Shown here piece after piece: positions 7,813 through 15,670 of a stretch of 64,000 nucleotides of DNA. The notes under the pieces were generated by a model. It saw only the letters and a program-made list of their open reading frames with translations, did no database searches and had not been told where the DNA came from. The number at the start of each line of letters is the position of its first letter. Within the stretch, counting starts at the first letter, position 1. Source of the stretch: an uncultured Bacteroidales bacterium (GTDB taxonomy: Bacteria > Bacteroidota > Bacteroidia > Bacteroidales > Paludibacteraceae); contig CAKUUM010000006.1 in NCBI GenBank assembly GCA_934692905.1, forward strand, positions 1 through 64,000. The letters run 5' to 3'. The translations under genes were made by a program, and so were the position numbers.

Positions 7813-8322
7813 ATGCGTTTGATTAAGAATCCGTGGTCGGGAATAGAGGGATATGATTGTTTCGGGTGCTGCCCCGACAACCCGATAGGACTGAAGATGC
7901 ACTTCTACGAGGAGGGCGATGACGTGGTGTCGCTGTGGCGTCCGAGCGAGAACTACCAATCGTGGAAAAACACGTTACACGGTGGTATTCAGGCAGTTCT
8001 ATTAGACGAGATATGCGGGTGGGTGGTATTCCACAAGTTGCAGTTGTCGGGCGTGACCGCCAAGATGGAAACGCGCTACAAACACCCCGTGTCCACCATA
8101 CAGCCCTACATCGAGATGCGCGCGAGATTGAAAGAAATGCACCACAATATCGCCGTGGTAGCGGGTGAAATACGCAGTAGCGAGGGCGAGGTACTGGTGG
8201 AATGTACCTGCACGTACTTCACGTTCAAACCTGAAAACAGCCCGTCGGAAGTACCCTACGTCCCCACCGAACTCATCGGCGAAGAGGTGAGCAAGGCTGA
8301 TGTGGTACAAATTATGAATTAA
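7813..8322 (+). CDS. PaaI-like hotdog-fold acyl-CoA thioesterase
   Basis: A 169-residue protein. The N-terminal Cys-rich segment CFGCCPDNPIGLKM, the central LHGGIQAVLLDEICGW and the later strand METRYKHPV match the 4HBT/PaaI hotdog family. In that family a His-Gly-Gly and an acidic residue on the long helix (here LHGG...LDE) form the thioester-cleaving site. It would act in the cytoplasm on an acyl-CoA, which cannot be identified from sequence. It is a single plus-strand gene that faces the TPR-like gene. No consensus promoter is clear upstream. The last codons lie in AT-rich sequence (AATTATGAATTAAG) of the kind seen at several gene ends here. Confidence 0.85.
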   Translation: MRLIKNPWSGIEGYDCFGCCPDNPIGLKMHFYEEGDDVVSLWRPSENYQSWKNTLHGGIQAVLLDEICGWVVFHKLQLSGVTAKMETRYKHPVSTIQPYIEMRARLKEMHHNIAVVAGEIRSSEGEVLVECTCTYFTFKPENSPSEVPYVPTELIGEEVSKADVVQIMN

Positions 8323-8378
8323 GAATTGTGAACCAAAAATTGCAGGAGAGGACGGGCAGCGGATGCCTATCCTCTCTG

Positions 8379-8455
8379 TATCCTCACGACAAGGTCGGCG
8401 GAATCACATACTAATCACATACTAACCACATACTAATCACATACACTTACCCCGA
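8379..8455 (+). repeat. Dispersed 3'-UTR repeat with 12-nt tandem units, copy 1
   Basis: Starts TATCCTCACGACAAGGTCGG, runs through three or four 12-nt units of AATCACATACT type, and ends TTACCCCGA. An inverted copy with one unit fewer is at 41202-41270. Both copies lie just downstream of a stop codon, in the sense orientation. Confidence 0.8.
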
Positions 8456-8470
8456 CAAATACACGAGGGA

Positions 8471-8506
8471 CAATGCGCAATTCACAATGTGTAATGCGCA
8501 ATGATG
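8471..8506. repeat. Dispersed CATT/GCAT-rich repeat, copy 2
   Basis: Contains AATGCGCAATTCACAATG and TGTAATGCGCAATGATG. Same family as 172-210, 15671-15712 and 35451-35480. Intergenic here. Confidence 0.6.
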
Positions 8507-8510
8507 CGGG

Positions 8511-8562
8511 GACGTGCTTAATAAACAAACGGACGGCTACGCCGTATTATCATTAATCAGCC
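8511..8562 (+). repeat. Dispersed ACGGACGGCTACGCC hairpin repeat, copy 2
   Basis: AACGGACGGCTACGCCGTAT followed by TATCATTAATCAGCC. The ACGGC-TAC-GCCGT hairpin is perfect here. The rest of the 8323-8678 spacer shows no gene, only this and the two other repeats and an AT-rich tail. Confidence 0.75.
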
Positions 8563-8678
8563 ATAAAGTTCAGCGATACTATACACTAAAATTAACGACG
8601 CGAGACGCATCGTTCCCCTAAAAACTTTACAATAACCAAGGGGCAATAGCGGGTGAATAGAGGTGGATATTTGGAGGA

Positions 8679-9374
8679 CTACTCCAGTGCGTACAATTCT
8701 TTGAGTGTCAGAAAATCAGGTTCTTCCGCAAGTATCTCGCGGCATTTCCTGACGGCAGCCTCACGGCTTTGCGTCTTCTCAATGGATTGAACCAGAGTGA
8801 GTTGCACCGCGCGCACGTTCCACAAATAAGGGGATGCGCCTTGGGCATGGTAGAGACTGTCGGCGGCTTGGTAGTGCCGGAGGGCGTCGTGTTTGCTGCC
8901 AATGGGGCTGTAGAACTCGACATTCCCTTTCATAGTTTGGGCAAGCGGGTTGCCGACGTCGGCGGACAGGGCGCGACTGACTTCGGAATAGATGAGTTTG
9001 CTGAGTTTGGCGAACTGCCAATGGTTGAGCGACAGTTCGTAACTATGGGTGCTTGCCTTGTAGGCGAAATAGGCGGCTTCGGGGAGTTGCGGATGCAGGG
9101 TCTCGAGGTTCGCCTCGAAGTCCGTGAGCAGTCGGCGGGCGTTGTCCTGCTTGATGCTGATGGCATACGCCACGTAGCCGTACTGATAGTTGAGGTAGCG
9201 TATCTGCTCGTCGAGAGGGGCTTTGGCAAAGTCTGTGGAGGTGAGGTATGCCTCCCAAACGTGCATGTCGCGATTGAGGTAGGCACGATATAATTGTTGG
9301 TCCGAGTACTGCCCGAAGCAAGTACCCGAACCAAACATTATCATACTGATTATCAGTAGTATGGCGCGAATCAT
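8679..9374 (-). CDS. Secreted TPR-like protein of unknown function
   Basis: Not a named family that I recognise. The 231-residue product has a signal peptide (MIRAILLIISMIMFGSGTCFG). The mature part is almost entirely alpha-helical, with Ala/Leu/Tyr spacing like tetratricopeptide repeats (for example HDALRHYQAADSLYHAQGAS near 170-190 and REAAVRKCREILAEEPDFLT near the end). It overlaps the end of pfp by four bases (ATGA), so the two are translationally coupled. A periplasmic or lipid-free exported helical protein is likely. The link to glycolysis, if any, is only positional. Confidence 0.75.
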   Translation of the reverse strand: MIRAILLIISMIMFGSGTCFGQYSDQQLYRAYLNRDMHVWEAYLTSTDFAKAPLDEQIRYLNYQYGYVAYAISIKQDNARRLLTDFEANLETLHPQLPEAAYFAYKASTHSYELSLNHWQFAKLSKLIYSEVSRALSADVGNPLAQTMKGNVEFYSPIGSKHDALRHYQAADSLYHAQGASPYLWNVRAVQLTLVQSIEKTQSREAAVRKCREILAEEPDFLTLKELYALE

Positions 9375-11029
9375 TCCTGATGCTCAAGCATGAGCGTGCG
9401 GGTAGGCTGGTCGCAGACTTCGGACGGACCGTAGTACTGGATAGGCCCCGGGTAGATGTAACTCAGGTTGGGGTCTGCCCACTCGGCACGGTGTGCGGCA
9501 AAGTACTTGAACGGCTTGCCGTTGAGGTCCACAAGTGCCTTTTGGATAACGGGCTTCATCTTGCCGTTGCGGCGCTCCATATTCATCATCATAGTGATAG
9601 GCACACCGCCTGCAATCCACTCGGCAGCGGGTTTCGTCAGGTTGCGGACGATGGACATATAGCCCGTCTTGCCTGCCGCGATGAGGTGCGTAGCGTTCAC
9701 GCCGAGGCTGTAGCAGTAGTCGGCATCGAAGTTGCTCGGGATAGCACAACGTCCCTCGTAGCCGAAGAAGTGGTTGAGGGCTGCGAACTTGCCCTTGTAC
9801 ACTCCGGCTGCCTTGAGTTGTGCGAGGCGTTTGCCGACCATCTCGATGAGCAGTTTCTCCGTCTCGATTTGGCTGACGAGCACGTTTCCATGGGGGTCAC
9901 GGTCGAGGGTCAACTGACGCGCGATGCCTTTCGGCAAGGAGCGATAGAGTTCGCACGAAGCTGGCGAAAGCATGGATTTAACGTACTCGCGCTTGGCATC
10001 GTCGCCTTCGAGAGAAGCGAAATCGTCGTTCTGTGCGAGCATGTCGTTGAGTTCCTGAATGAGGACGCGCATGGCGGGAATGAACTCGATGAGACCCTCG
10101 GGGATGAGGATGCTACCGAAGTTCAGACCGGCATTCGCGCGGTCCACGATAACCTCCACAATCTGCTCCACGACGTCATTGAGGGTCATGTTTTTGGCTT
10201 CCACTTCCTCCGAAATCAAGCAGATATTCGGCTGGCTCTGGAGGGCGCACTCAAGGGCGATATGGCTGGCGGAACGTCCCATAAGACGGATGAAGTGCCA
10301 GTATTTCTTGGCGGAATTGGCATCGCGCTGGATGTTACCAATCAACTCGGAATAGACTTTGCAGGCGGTGTCGAAGCCGAAAGAGGTTTCAATCATCTTA
10401 TTTTTGAGGTCGCCGTCGATGGTCTTGGGGCAGCCGATGACCTGAATGCCGCACTTCTTCTGCAAGTAGTACTCGGCAAGGACGCAGGCGTTGGTGTTGG
10501 AATCGTCGCCGCCAATGATAACGATAGCCTTAATACCCAACTTGTTACATACCTCGATACCGTTGTCGAACTGCCATGTTTCCTCCAGTTTGGTACGCCC
10601 CGAACCGATGATGTCGAAGCCGCCTGTGTTGCGGTATTCGTCAATCACCTCCTTGGTCAGTTCGGCGTATTTGCCCTCAATCAGACCGCTCGGACCGCCC
10701 AGAAAACCGTAGAGTTTGCTCTCGGGGTTGAGGCGCTTGAGGGCGTCGAACATACCGCAAATCACGTTGTGTCCGCCGGGGGCTTGTCCGCCCGAGAGGA
10801 TGACACCCACGTTCATCGGCAGGTTTTCGATGTCGCCCGCTTTGCCGGGGGCGAACTCAATCACGGGCATGCCGTAGGTGTTGGGGAACAGTTCTTTTAT
10901 CTCGGCCTGGTCAGCCACGGATTGTGTCTTTTCGCCTTCCACGAGGCGTACATGACCGCGCAGAGCAGCGGGCGTCTTCGGCTGATACGAAGCACGTGCT
11001 ACCTGCAACGGACTCTTCAACATTGTCAT
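9371..11029 (-). CDS. pfp: Diphosphate--fructose-6-phosphate 1-phosphotransferase (PPi-PFK)
   Basis: A 552-residue cytoplasmic enzyme that phosphorylates fructose 6-phosphate with pyrophosphate instead of ATP, reversibly, in glycolysis. The long type (about 550 residues) is shown by VGVILSGGQAPGGHNVICG, then IIGGDDSNTNACVLAEYY. The Asp after GGD distinguishes PPi from ATP users. PKTIDGDLKN supplies the catalytic TIDGD, and MGRSASHIALE binds fructose 6-phosphate. The start could be Met1 (11029) or Met3 (11023). A possible -7 element is at 11131-11139. The TPR-like gene follows with a 4-base overlap. Confidence 0.95.
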   Translation of the reverse strand: MTMLKSPLQVARASYQPKTPAALRGHVRLVEGEKTQSVADQAEIKELFPNTYGMPVIEFAPGKAGDIENLPMNVGVILSGGQAPGGHNVICGMFDALKRLNPESKLYGFLGGPSGLIEGKYAELTKEVIDEYRNTGGFDIIGSGRTKLEETWQFDNGIEVCNKLGIKAIVIIGGDDSNTNACVLAEYYLQKKCGIQVIGCPKTIDGDLKNKMIETSFGFDTACKVYSELIGNIQRDANSAKKYWHFIRLMGRSASHIALECALQSQPNICLISEEVEAKNMTLNDVVEQIVEVIVDRANAGLNFGSILIPEGLIEFIPAMRVLIQELNDMLAQNDDFASLEGDDAKREYVKSMLSPASCELYRSLPKGIARQLTLDRDPHGNVLVSQIETEKLLIEMVGKRLAQLKAAGVYKGKFAALNHFFGYEGRCAIPSNFDADYCYSLGVNATHLIAAGKTGYMSIVRNLTKPAAEWIAGGVPITMMMNMERRNGKMKPVIQKALVDLNGKPFKYFAAHRAEWADPNLSYIYPGPIQYYGPSEVCDQPTRTLMLEHQE

Positions 11030-11130
11030 AACCTAACAATTTATATATTAAACTAATACCTTAATTTCCTGTTTTTGGTACATGGTTTCCTCATTTTGGA
11101 CTCCCCGACCACATATCTCCCAATTTGTCT

Positions 11131-11139
11131 GCAAAGTTA
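11131..11139 (-). promoter_or_regulatory. Possible -7 element for pfp
   Basis: TAACTTTGC on the minus strand, about 100 bp upstream of pfp. No TTG lies at the expected -33 distance, so this is weaker than the other promoters. Confidence 0.4.
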
Positions 11140-11244
11140 GGAAAAAGAAATGAATTAGCCTAATTTCGCGGGTGTTTTCTGCCCATCTTTCTCAAATTGT
11201 CAAGTCGATGTATCAAAACCATTATTTCCCAATTCCTTTTTTTA

Positions 11245-11277
11245 TTTGCATATCCACAAAAATTGGTGTATCTTTGC
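11245..11277 (+). promoter_or_regulatory. Promoter of the CYTH-thiL operon
   Basis: -33 TTTG (11245-11248) and -7 TATCTTTGC (11269-11277), 20 nt apart. Confidence 0.8.
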
Positions 11278-11321
11278 AGGCTACTATCCACGCATTTCAA
11301 AAACAATGACCTATGCACAAT

Positions 11322-11810
11322 ATGGAAATCGAGCGTAAGTTCCTCGTTATCAACGATACATACAAGGCTCTTGCCACCTGCAAATACCACATTGTGCAGG
11401 GCTATATCTGCAAGGACGCAGGTCGTACGGTCCGTGTCCGGTTGCGCACCGAAGAGAGTGGGGTAGGGCATGCTTTCCTGACCATCAAGTCCAAGCCCAA
11501 CGATGTTGGTTTCGCCCGTTTTGAATGGGAAAAGGAGATTGCCGTGGACGATGCCCGGCAACTTCTGCAAATGTGCCTGCCCGGACTCATAGAGAAGACG
11601 CGCTGGATAGTCCCCTATCAGCCTGCCAATGGCGAACCCACCCCCGAAGAATCCGCATTGAAATGGGAAATAGATGAGTTTCACGGCCGTATGGACGGGC
11701 TTGTGATGGCGGAACTTGAACTGCAGCGTGAGGACCAGCCCTATACCCGCCCTGCGTTCCTCGGCGCAGAGGTTACAGGCAATCCACGATACTACAACGC
11801 AAACATGTAA
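11322..11810 (+). CDS. CYTH-domain protein (triphosphate tunnel metalloenzyme family)
   Basis: The 162-residue product starts MEIERKFLV, the classic ExExK opening of the CYTH superfamily. RTVRVRLRT and the later KWEIDEFHG and MAELELQRED follow. These alternating charged strands line a tunnel that binds a triphosphate and divalent metal. Bacterial members hydrolyse inorganic tripolyphosphate or nucleoside triphosphates. No CHAD domain is attached, so the substrate stays open. An ATG three codons upstream (11313) is possible, but the motif starts exactly at the second one. It is followed by thiL after 19 bp and shares its promoter. Confidence 0.85.
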   Translation: MEIERKFLVINDTYKALATCKYHIVQGYICKDAGRTVRVRLRTEESGVGHAFLTIKSKPNDVGFARFEWEKEIAVDDARQLLQMCLPGLIEKTRWIVPYQPANGEPTPEESALKWEIDEFHGRMDGLVMAELELQREDQPYTRPAFLGAEVTGNPRYYNANM

Positions 11811-11829
11811 AAATCAAGCAATATCCACT

Positions 11830-12867
11830 ATGGCTAAAACAGCAATATCCACCCTTGGTGAGTTCGGACTCATCAAACACCTTACCGAGAATATCACGCT
11901 CAAACAGCCCTCCACCAAGAAAGGCATCGGCGATGATGCTGCGGTGATGGATTTTGGCAGCAAACGAGTGCTAATGACCTCCGATATGCTCCTTGAGGGC
12001 ATACATTTCAACTTGGAGTATGTGCCCCTCAAGCACCTCGGTTACAAAGCGGCAGTGGTCAACTTCTCGGATATATACGCCATGAACGGCACACCGACGC
12101 AAATCACAGTCTCTCTCGGAGTGAGCAAACGCTTTTCCGTGGAGGATCTGGAAGAACTGTACTCAGGTATCCGTCTCGCTTGCGAGCGGTACGGCGTGGA
12201 TTTGGTAGGGGGGGACACGTGCGCTTCGATGACGGGGCTTACCATCTCCATCACCTGCCTGGGAACCGCCTCTGCCAAAGAAATAGTATATCGCAACGGT
12301 GCCAAACTCAATGACCTCATCTGCGTATCGGGAAACCTCGGTACTGCGTATATGGGGCTGCAACTATTGGAACGCGAGCGGCTGGTCATGCAGGCCAATG
12401 ACGAAGCCACTCCTGCATTCGAGGGACGCGAGTACCTCTTGGAACGACAACTGAAGCCTGAAGCACGCCGTGATATCATTGAGGCACTGCGCAAAGCGGG
12501 CGTCAAGCCCACTGCGATGATGGACGTATCCGACGGATTATCTTCCGAACTGATGCACATCTGCCACCAATCGGGCGTCGGCTGTGCGGTGTATGAAGAC
12601 AAACTGCCTATTGACTATCAAGCGGCGGCACTGGCAGAGGAGATGAATCTGAATATCGTAACCTGTACCCTCAATGGCGGCGAAGACTATGAACTGCTCT
12701 TTACGTGTGATATAAATGACTACGAGAAACTCATCCCTATAGAGGATTTGTATATCATCGGGCATATCACCAAGCCTGAGTACGGACTCAACCTGGTTGG
12801 TCGTAACGGTGAGGAAATCGCCCTGAAAGCGCAAGGTTGGAACGCCTTTACAGAGGGACAGAAGTGA
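11830..12867 (+). CDS. thiL: Thiamine-monophosphate kinase
   Basis: ThiL makes thiamine diphosphate from thiamine monophosphate and ATP in the last step of cofactor synthesis. The 345-residue product has the AIRS-like fold motifs: STLGEFGLIKHL near the start, GIGDDAAVMDFG (ATP/Mg site), LMTSDMLLEGIHF, YGVDLVGGDTCAS and MDVSDGLSSELMHIC. The start at MAKTAIST matches the family; the frame is also open upstream, through the end of the CYTH gene. Its last 20 bases overlap, convergently, the end of the heptose nucleotidyltransferase gene on the other strand. Confidence 0.93.
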   Translation: MAKTAISTLGEFGLIKHLTENITLKQPSTKKGIGDDAAVMDFGSKRVLMTSDMLLEGIHFNLEYVPLKHLGYKAAVVNFSDIYAMNGTPTQITVSLGVSKRFSVEDLEELYSGIRLACERYGVDLVGGDTCASMTGLTISITCLGTASAKEIVYRNGAKLNDLICVSGNLGTAYMGLQLLERERLVMQANDEATPAFEGREYLLERQLKPEARRDIIEALRKAGVKPTAMMDVSDGLSSELMHICHQSGVGCAVYEDKLPIDYQAAALAEEMNLNIVTCTLNGGEDYELLFTCDINDYEKLIPIEDLYIIGHITKPEYGLNLVGRNGEEIALKAQGWNAFTEGQK

Positions 12868-14071
12868 GATTTTCCGAGAGGATGTCGGTATAATCCCGTA
12901 CTTCGGCGGGAACGGGTTCGCCGTTGGTCAGATAGATACAGCGCATGCCTGCCTGCCAACCGAACTGCATATCGCTTACGCTGTCGCCAATCATCACGCT
13001 GTCCGTCAATTGCACATCGGGATAATCCTGCTGTGCTTGCCGTGCCATGCCGATGGCGGGCTTACGGTTCTTGCTGCCGCTGTCCTTCAAATCAGGACAC
13101 ACATACACACGGTCGATATGCCCGCCCGCAGCGGAAACCTCTGCCAACACGTGCCGGTGAATATCGTCTGCGTCTGCCATAGAGAACAATCCTTTGCCTA
13201 TACCCTGCTGATTGCTGACAATAAACGTATGCGCGTATTGTTGTGACAATTGGGCTACCGATTCTTTGGCATCTGGCAGCCATTCCCATTGGCTCCAATT
13301 GCGCACATAGTCGCCTATGATTCTGCGATTCAGTACCCCGTCACGGTCAAGAAACAGGTATTGGTCTGCGGGGAACAACCCTGCAAAGTCGAGCTGTGCA
13401 CGGTAGTAGTCTTCGGGGATACCGATGTCAATAAAGTAATCACGGAATGCCAATCCGCAGAACGCTTCCTTGCCCACCATGGCTTGCTGCACATCCTTTT
13501 CAAACGAGAACTTCTCGGGAAGTCCCTGTTGCTGCAACCATTCCCGATGTATCACGTATATCCCGCCATTGATGAGCCCTTTGCCTGCGCTGGCGTCTTT
13601 CTCCCGAAAGGCAACGACATTATCACCCTCGGTCTGCACCGCCCCATAGCGTGCCGTATCGTCCACCTCACGCAGGGCAAGGCTTACCGCCGCTTTGCGC
13701 TCATGGTGAAAAGCACACAGCGCGTCGAAATCTATATCAAACAAGGTGTCCCCGTTTAGCACCAGGAAATCATCGCCTTGCACCAGGCGACTTGCCTGCA
13801 ATATGGCACCACCCGTAAAGAGCGGCTTATCTTCCCGCGAATAAGAGAGTTGCAGAGAGCGGTAGTGCGTACCGAAATACTGCTCTATGACCTCGTGCCT
13901 GTAGCCTGTTGCCAAGATGATATGCTTTGCCCCCGCTTGCTCCAGCCGTCGTAGCAGGTACGTCAGGAACGGCTTGCCATATACGGGAGCCATCGGTTTG
14001 GGCACATTGCCGAGTACGTGACTGAGCCGCGTGCCAAATCCACCCGCTAATATGACGACCTCGTCGAGCAT
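12848..14071 (-). CDS. HddC-GmhB fusion: heptose 1-phosphate nucleotidyltransferase plus heptose bisphosphate phosphatase
   Basis: A 407-residue two-domain protein. Residues 1-230 are a sugar-nucleotidyltransferase (ILAGGFGTRLSHVLGNVPKP; FLVLNGDTLFDIDFD) most like HddC, which attaches a nucleotide to D-glycero-D-manno-heptose 1-phosphate. Residues 240-400 are a HAD phosphatase of GmhB type (FLDRDGVLNRRIIGDY; FIVSNQQGIGKGLFS; MIGDSVSDMQFG). It should remove the C7 phosphate before nucleotidyl transfer. The GmhB zinc loop is degenerate: VCPDLKDSGSKNRKPAIGM keeps one Cys and lacks the others. Fusing two consecutive steps is plausible. Whether GDP or ADP is used is inferred from the HddA neighbour (GDP). 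Last gene of the operon, 7 bp after gmhA. Confidence 0.85.
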   Translation of the reverse strand: MLDEVVILAGGFGTRLSHVLGNVPKPMAPVYGKPFLTYLLRRLEQAGAKHIILATGYRHEVIEQYFGTHYRSLQLSYSREDKPLFTGGAILQASRLVQGDDFLVLNGDTLFDIDFDALCAFHHERKAAVSLALREVDDTARYGAVQTEGDNVVAFREKDASAGKGLINGGIYVIHREWLQQQGLPEKFSFEKDVQQAMVGKEAFCGLAFRDYFIDIGIPEDYYRAQLDFAGLFPADQYLFLDRDGVLNRRIIGDYVRNWSQWEWLPDAKESVAQLSQQYAHTFIVSNQQGIGKGLFSMADADDIHRHVLAEVSAAGGHIDRVYVCPDLKDSGSKNRKPAIGMARQAQQDYPDVQLTDSVMIGDSVSDMQFGWQAGMRCIYLTNGEPVPAEVRDYTDILSENLTSVPL

Positions 14072-14078
14072 GGCATCC

Positions 14079-14657
14079 TTATGCCTTGGGAAACATTTGG
14101 GCTTCCACTATCTCGCAAATGATATGCCCGAGCATGATGTGCGACTCCTGTATGCGCGGCGTATCCATGGAGGGGACATTCAACAGGTAATCAGCCACTT
14201 GCCGCATCTCGCCGCCTGTCTTGCCTGTCATCGCTACCGTGATAACGCCCAACTCCCGCGCTTTGCGGAAGGCATTCAGGATGTTCTTAGAGTTACCTGA
14301 TGTGGATATGCCCACCAATACATCGCCCTTTTTGCACGCGCCGTCAATCATACGCGAGTAGATGAGTTCGTAGCCGTAGTCATTGGCTACCGCTGTCAGA
14401 TAGGAAGTGTTGCAATGCAGTGCCTCTGAGTTCAGGGGAGGACGGTCATAGTAGAAGCGTCCGGATAACTCAGCCGCAAGGTGCTGTGCGTCTGCTGCAC
14501 TGCCACCGTTGCCGCACCACAGCACACGGTTGCCGCTACGCAAAGCGGTAATCATGGTATCTGCTACGTCTTGGATTGTCTGCAGCAACTCAGGGTCGTT
14601 CAATATCGCCTGCTTGGCTGCGATACTGTCTGAGATAGAACGGGTTATAGTGTCCAT
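14079..14657 (-). CDS. gmhA: Sedoheptulose 7-phosphate isomerase
   Basis: The 192-residue cytoplasmic SIS-domain enzyme converts sedoheptulose 7-phosphate to D-glycero-D-manno-heptose 7-phosphate, the first committed heptose step. Motifs: LWCGNGGSAADAQHLAAELS (substrate phosphate loop), YDRPPLNSEALH, GISTSGNSKNILNAF and the C-terminal QESHIMLGHIICEIVE with the metal/catalytic His and Glu. The length is as in other GmhA. It overlaps the kinase gene by 13 bases and precedes the HddC-GmhB fusion. Confidence 0.95.
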   Translation of the reverse strand: MDTITRSISDSIAAKQAILNDPELLQTIQDVADTMITALRSGNRVLWCGNGGSAADAQHLAAELSGRFYYDRPPLNSEALHCNTSYLTAVANDYGYELIYSRMIDGACKKGDVLVGISTSGNSKNILNAFRKARELGVITVAMTGKTGGEMRQVADYLLNVPSMDTPRIQESHIMLGHIICEIVEAQMFPKA

Positions 14658-15670
14658 GTCCTTAGTCCTTCTTGTGTAAATTCGTATCGTTTCACTTGCC
14701 CTGCGAATTTCCCTTGCAGAGCCTTCTCTACATTATAGCGGCTGGTACCCGGGCAATAGAAAAACATAAACCCGCCGCCGCCTGCGCCGCTCACTTTGCC
14801 TCCCGTTGCGCCTGCCTTGATGGCGGTATCGTATATGTCGTCCAATAGCGGATTGGATATATTGTTAGCGGTCTTCTTTTTCTGTTCCCAGCCAAAGTTG
14901 AGTATCTCGCCGATGCCGTCGATGTTACCTTGCAGCAATGCCTCCTTCATCTGCACCGCTTGTTGTTTCAGCCGGTGCATCGCCTCTATGGACGAGGTGT
15001 TGTTCGCTTTCACGTTCCGTATCTGTCCCTCAATAATCTTCGCGCTCACGTGGCTGGTCTCCGTGTGGTAGAGCAGCAGGTTGTGCGCCAGTTCCTCCTG
15101 GTAACGCTGACGGATACGCAACGGATTGACTATCACCTTGTCATCTTGCAGAAACTGCATATAGTTGAATCCGCCGAAGGTAGCGGCATACTGGTCTTGC
15201 TTGCCGCCTGCCATACCCAAATCCAGACGCTCTATCTCGTAAGCCAGGCGCGCCATATCGTATTCGCCAAGTGGTAGTTTCAGCCACTCGGCAAAGGCTC
15301 CCAAGATACTGACCACCAAGGTGCTGCTTGTACCTAATCCGCTACCGGCAGGTGAATCCACATGGCTCGTGATGCGGAATGAAAGTGGTTTGTGTGTAAA
15401 GTCGCGCACAATGCGATTGTACACCCCTTTGGTCAGCACAAAGAAGCCGTCGGTATCCAACTCCTCGCGGCTGTCATACACTTCCTCCAAGTTGGCATCT
15501 GGCGACGAGAAGATAATCTTCCCGTTGTCCAACGGCTCGATAGTCGTATAGGCATAGAGCGAGATGGTGGCGTTGAGGATGGCACCTCCGTAGAGGTCAG
15601 AGTAGGGCGACACATCGGTGCCGCCACCTGCCAATCCTAATCGTAATGGGGCTTTGCTGCGTATTATCAT
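14645..15670 (-). CDS. hddA: D-glycero-alpha-D-manno-heptose 7-phosphate kinase (HddA-like GHMP kinase)
   Basis: The 341-residue product opens MIIRSKAPLRLGLAGGGTDV, the GHMP start of HddA and related sugar kinases. DSPAGSGLGTSSTLVVSILG (ATP-binding motif 2) and GKVSGAGGGGFMFFYCPG (motif 3) follow. HddA phosphorylates heptose 7-phosphate at C1, giving the 1,7-bisphosphate for GmhB. It overlaps the glycosyltransferase upstream by four bases (ATGA) and gmhA downstream by 13. Fucose and other sugar kinases share this fold; the gmhA and HddC-GmhB neighbours make the heptose assignment firm. Confidence 0.9.
   Translation of the reverse strand: MIIRSKAPLRLGLAGGGTDVSPYSDLYGGAILNATISLYAYTTIEPLDNGKIIFSSPDANLEEVYDSREELDTDGFFVLTKGVYNRIVRDFTHKPLSFRITSHVDSPAGSGLGTSSTLVVSILGAFAEWLKLPLGEYDMARLAYEIERLDLGMAGGKQDQYAATFGGFNYMQFLQDDKVIVNPLRIRQRYQEELAHNLLLYHTETSHVSAKIIEGQIRNVKANNTSSIEAMHRLKQQAVQMKEALLQGNIDGIGEILNFGWEQKKKTANNISNPLLDDIYDTAIKAGATGGKVSGAGGGGFMFFYCPGTSRYNVEKALQGKFAGQVKRYEFTQEGLRTWTL

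Noticed and set aside
9380..11056. A 558-codon plus-strand frame opposite pfp
   Set aside because: It is the antisense shadow of the clear PPi-PFK gene, with no family motifs, and follows from the GC pattern of the real codons.
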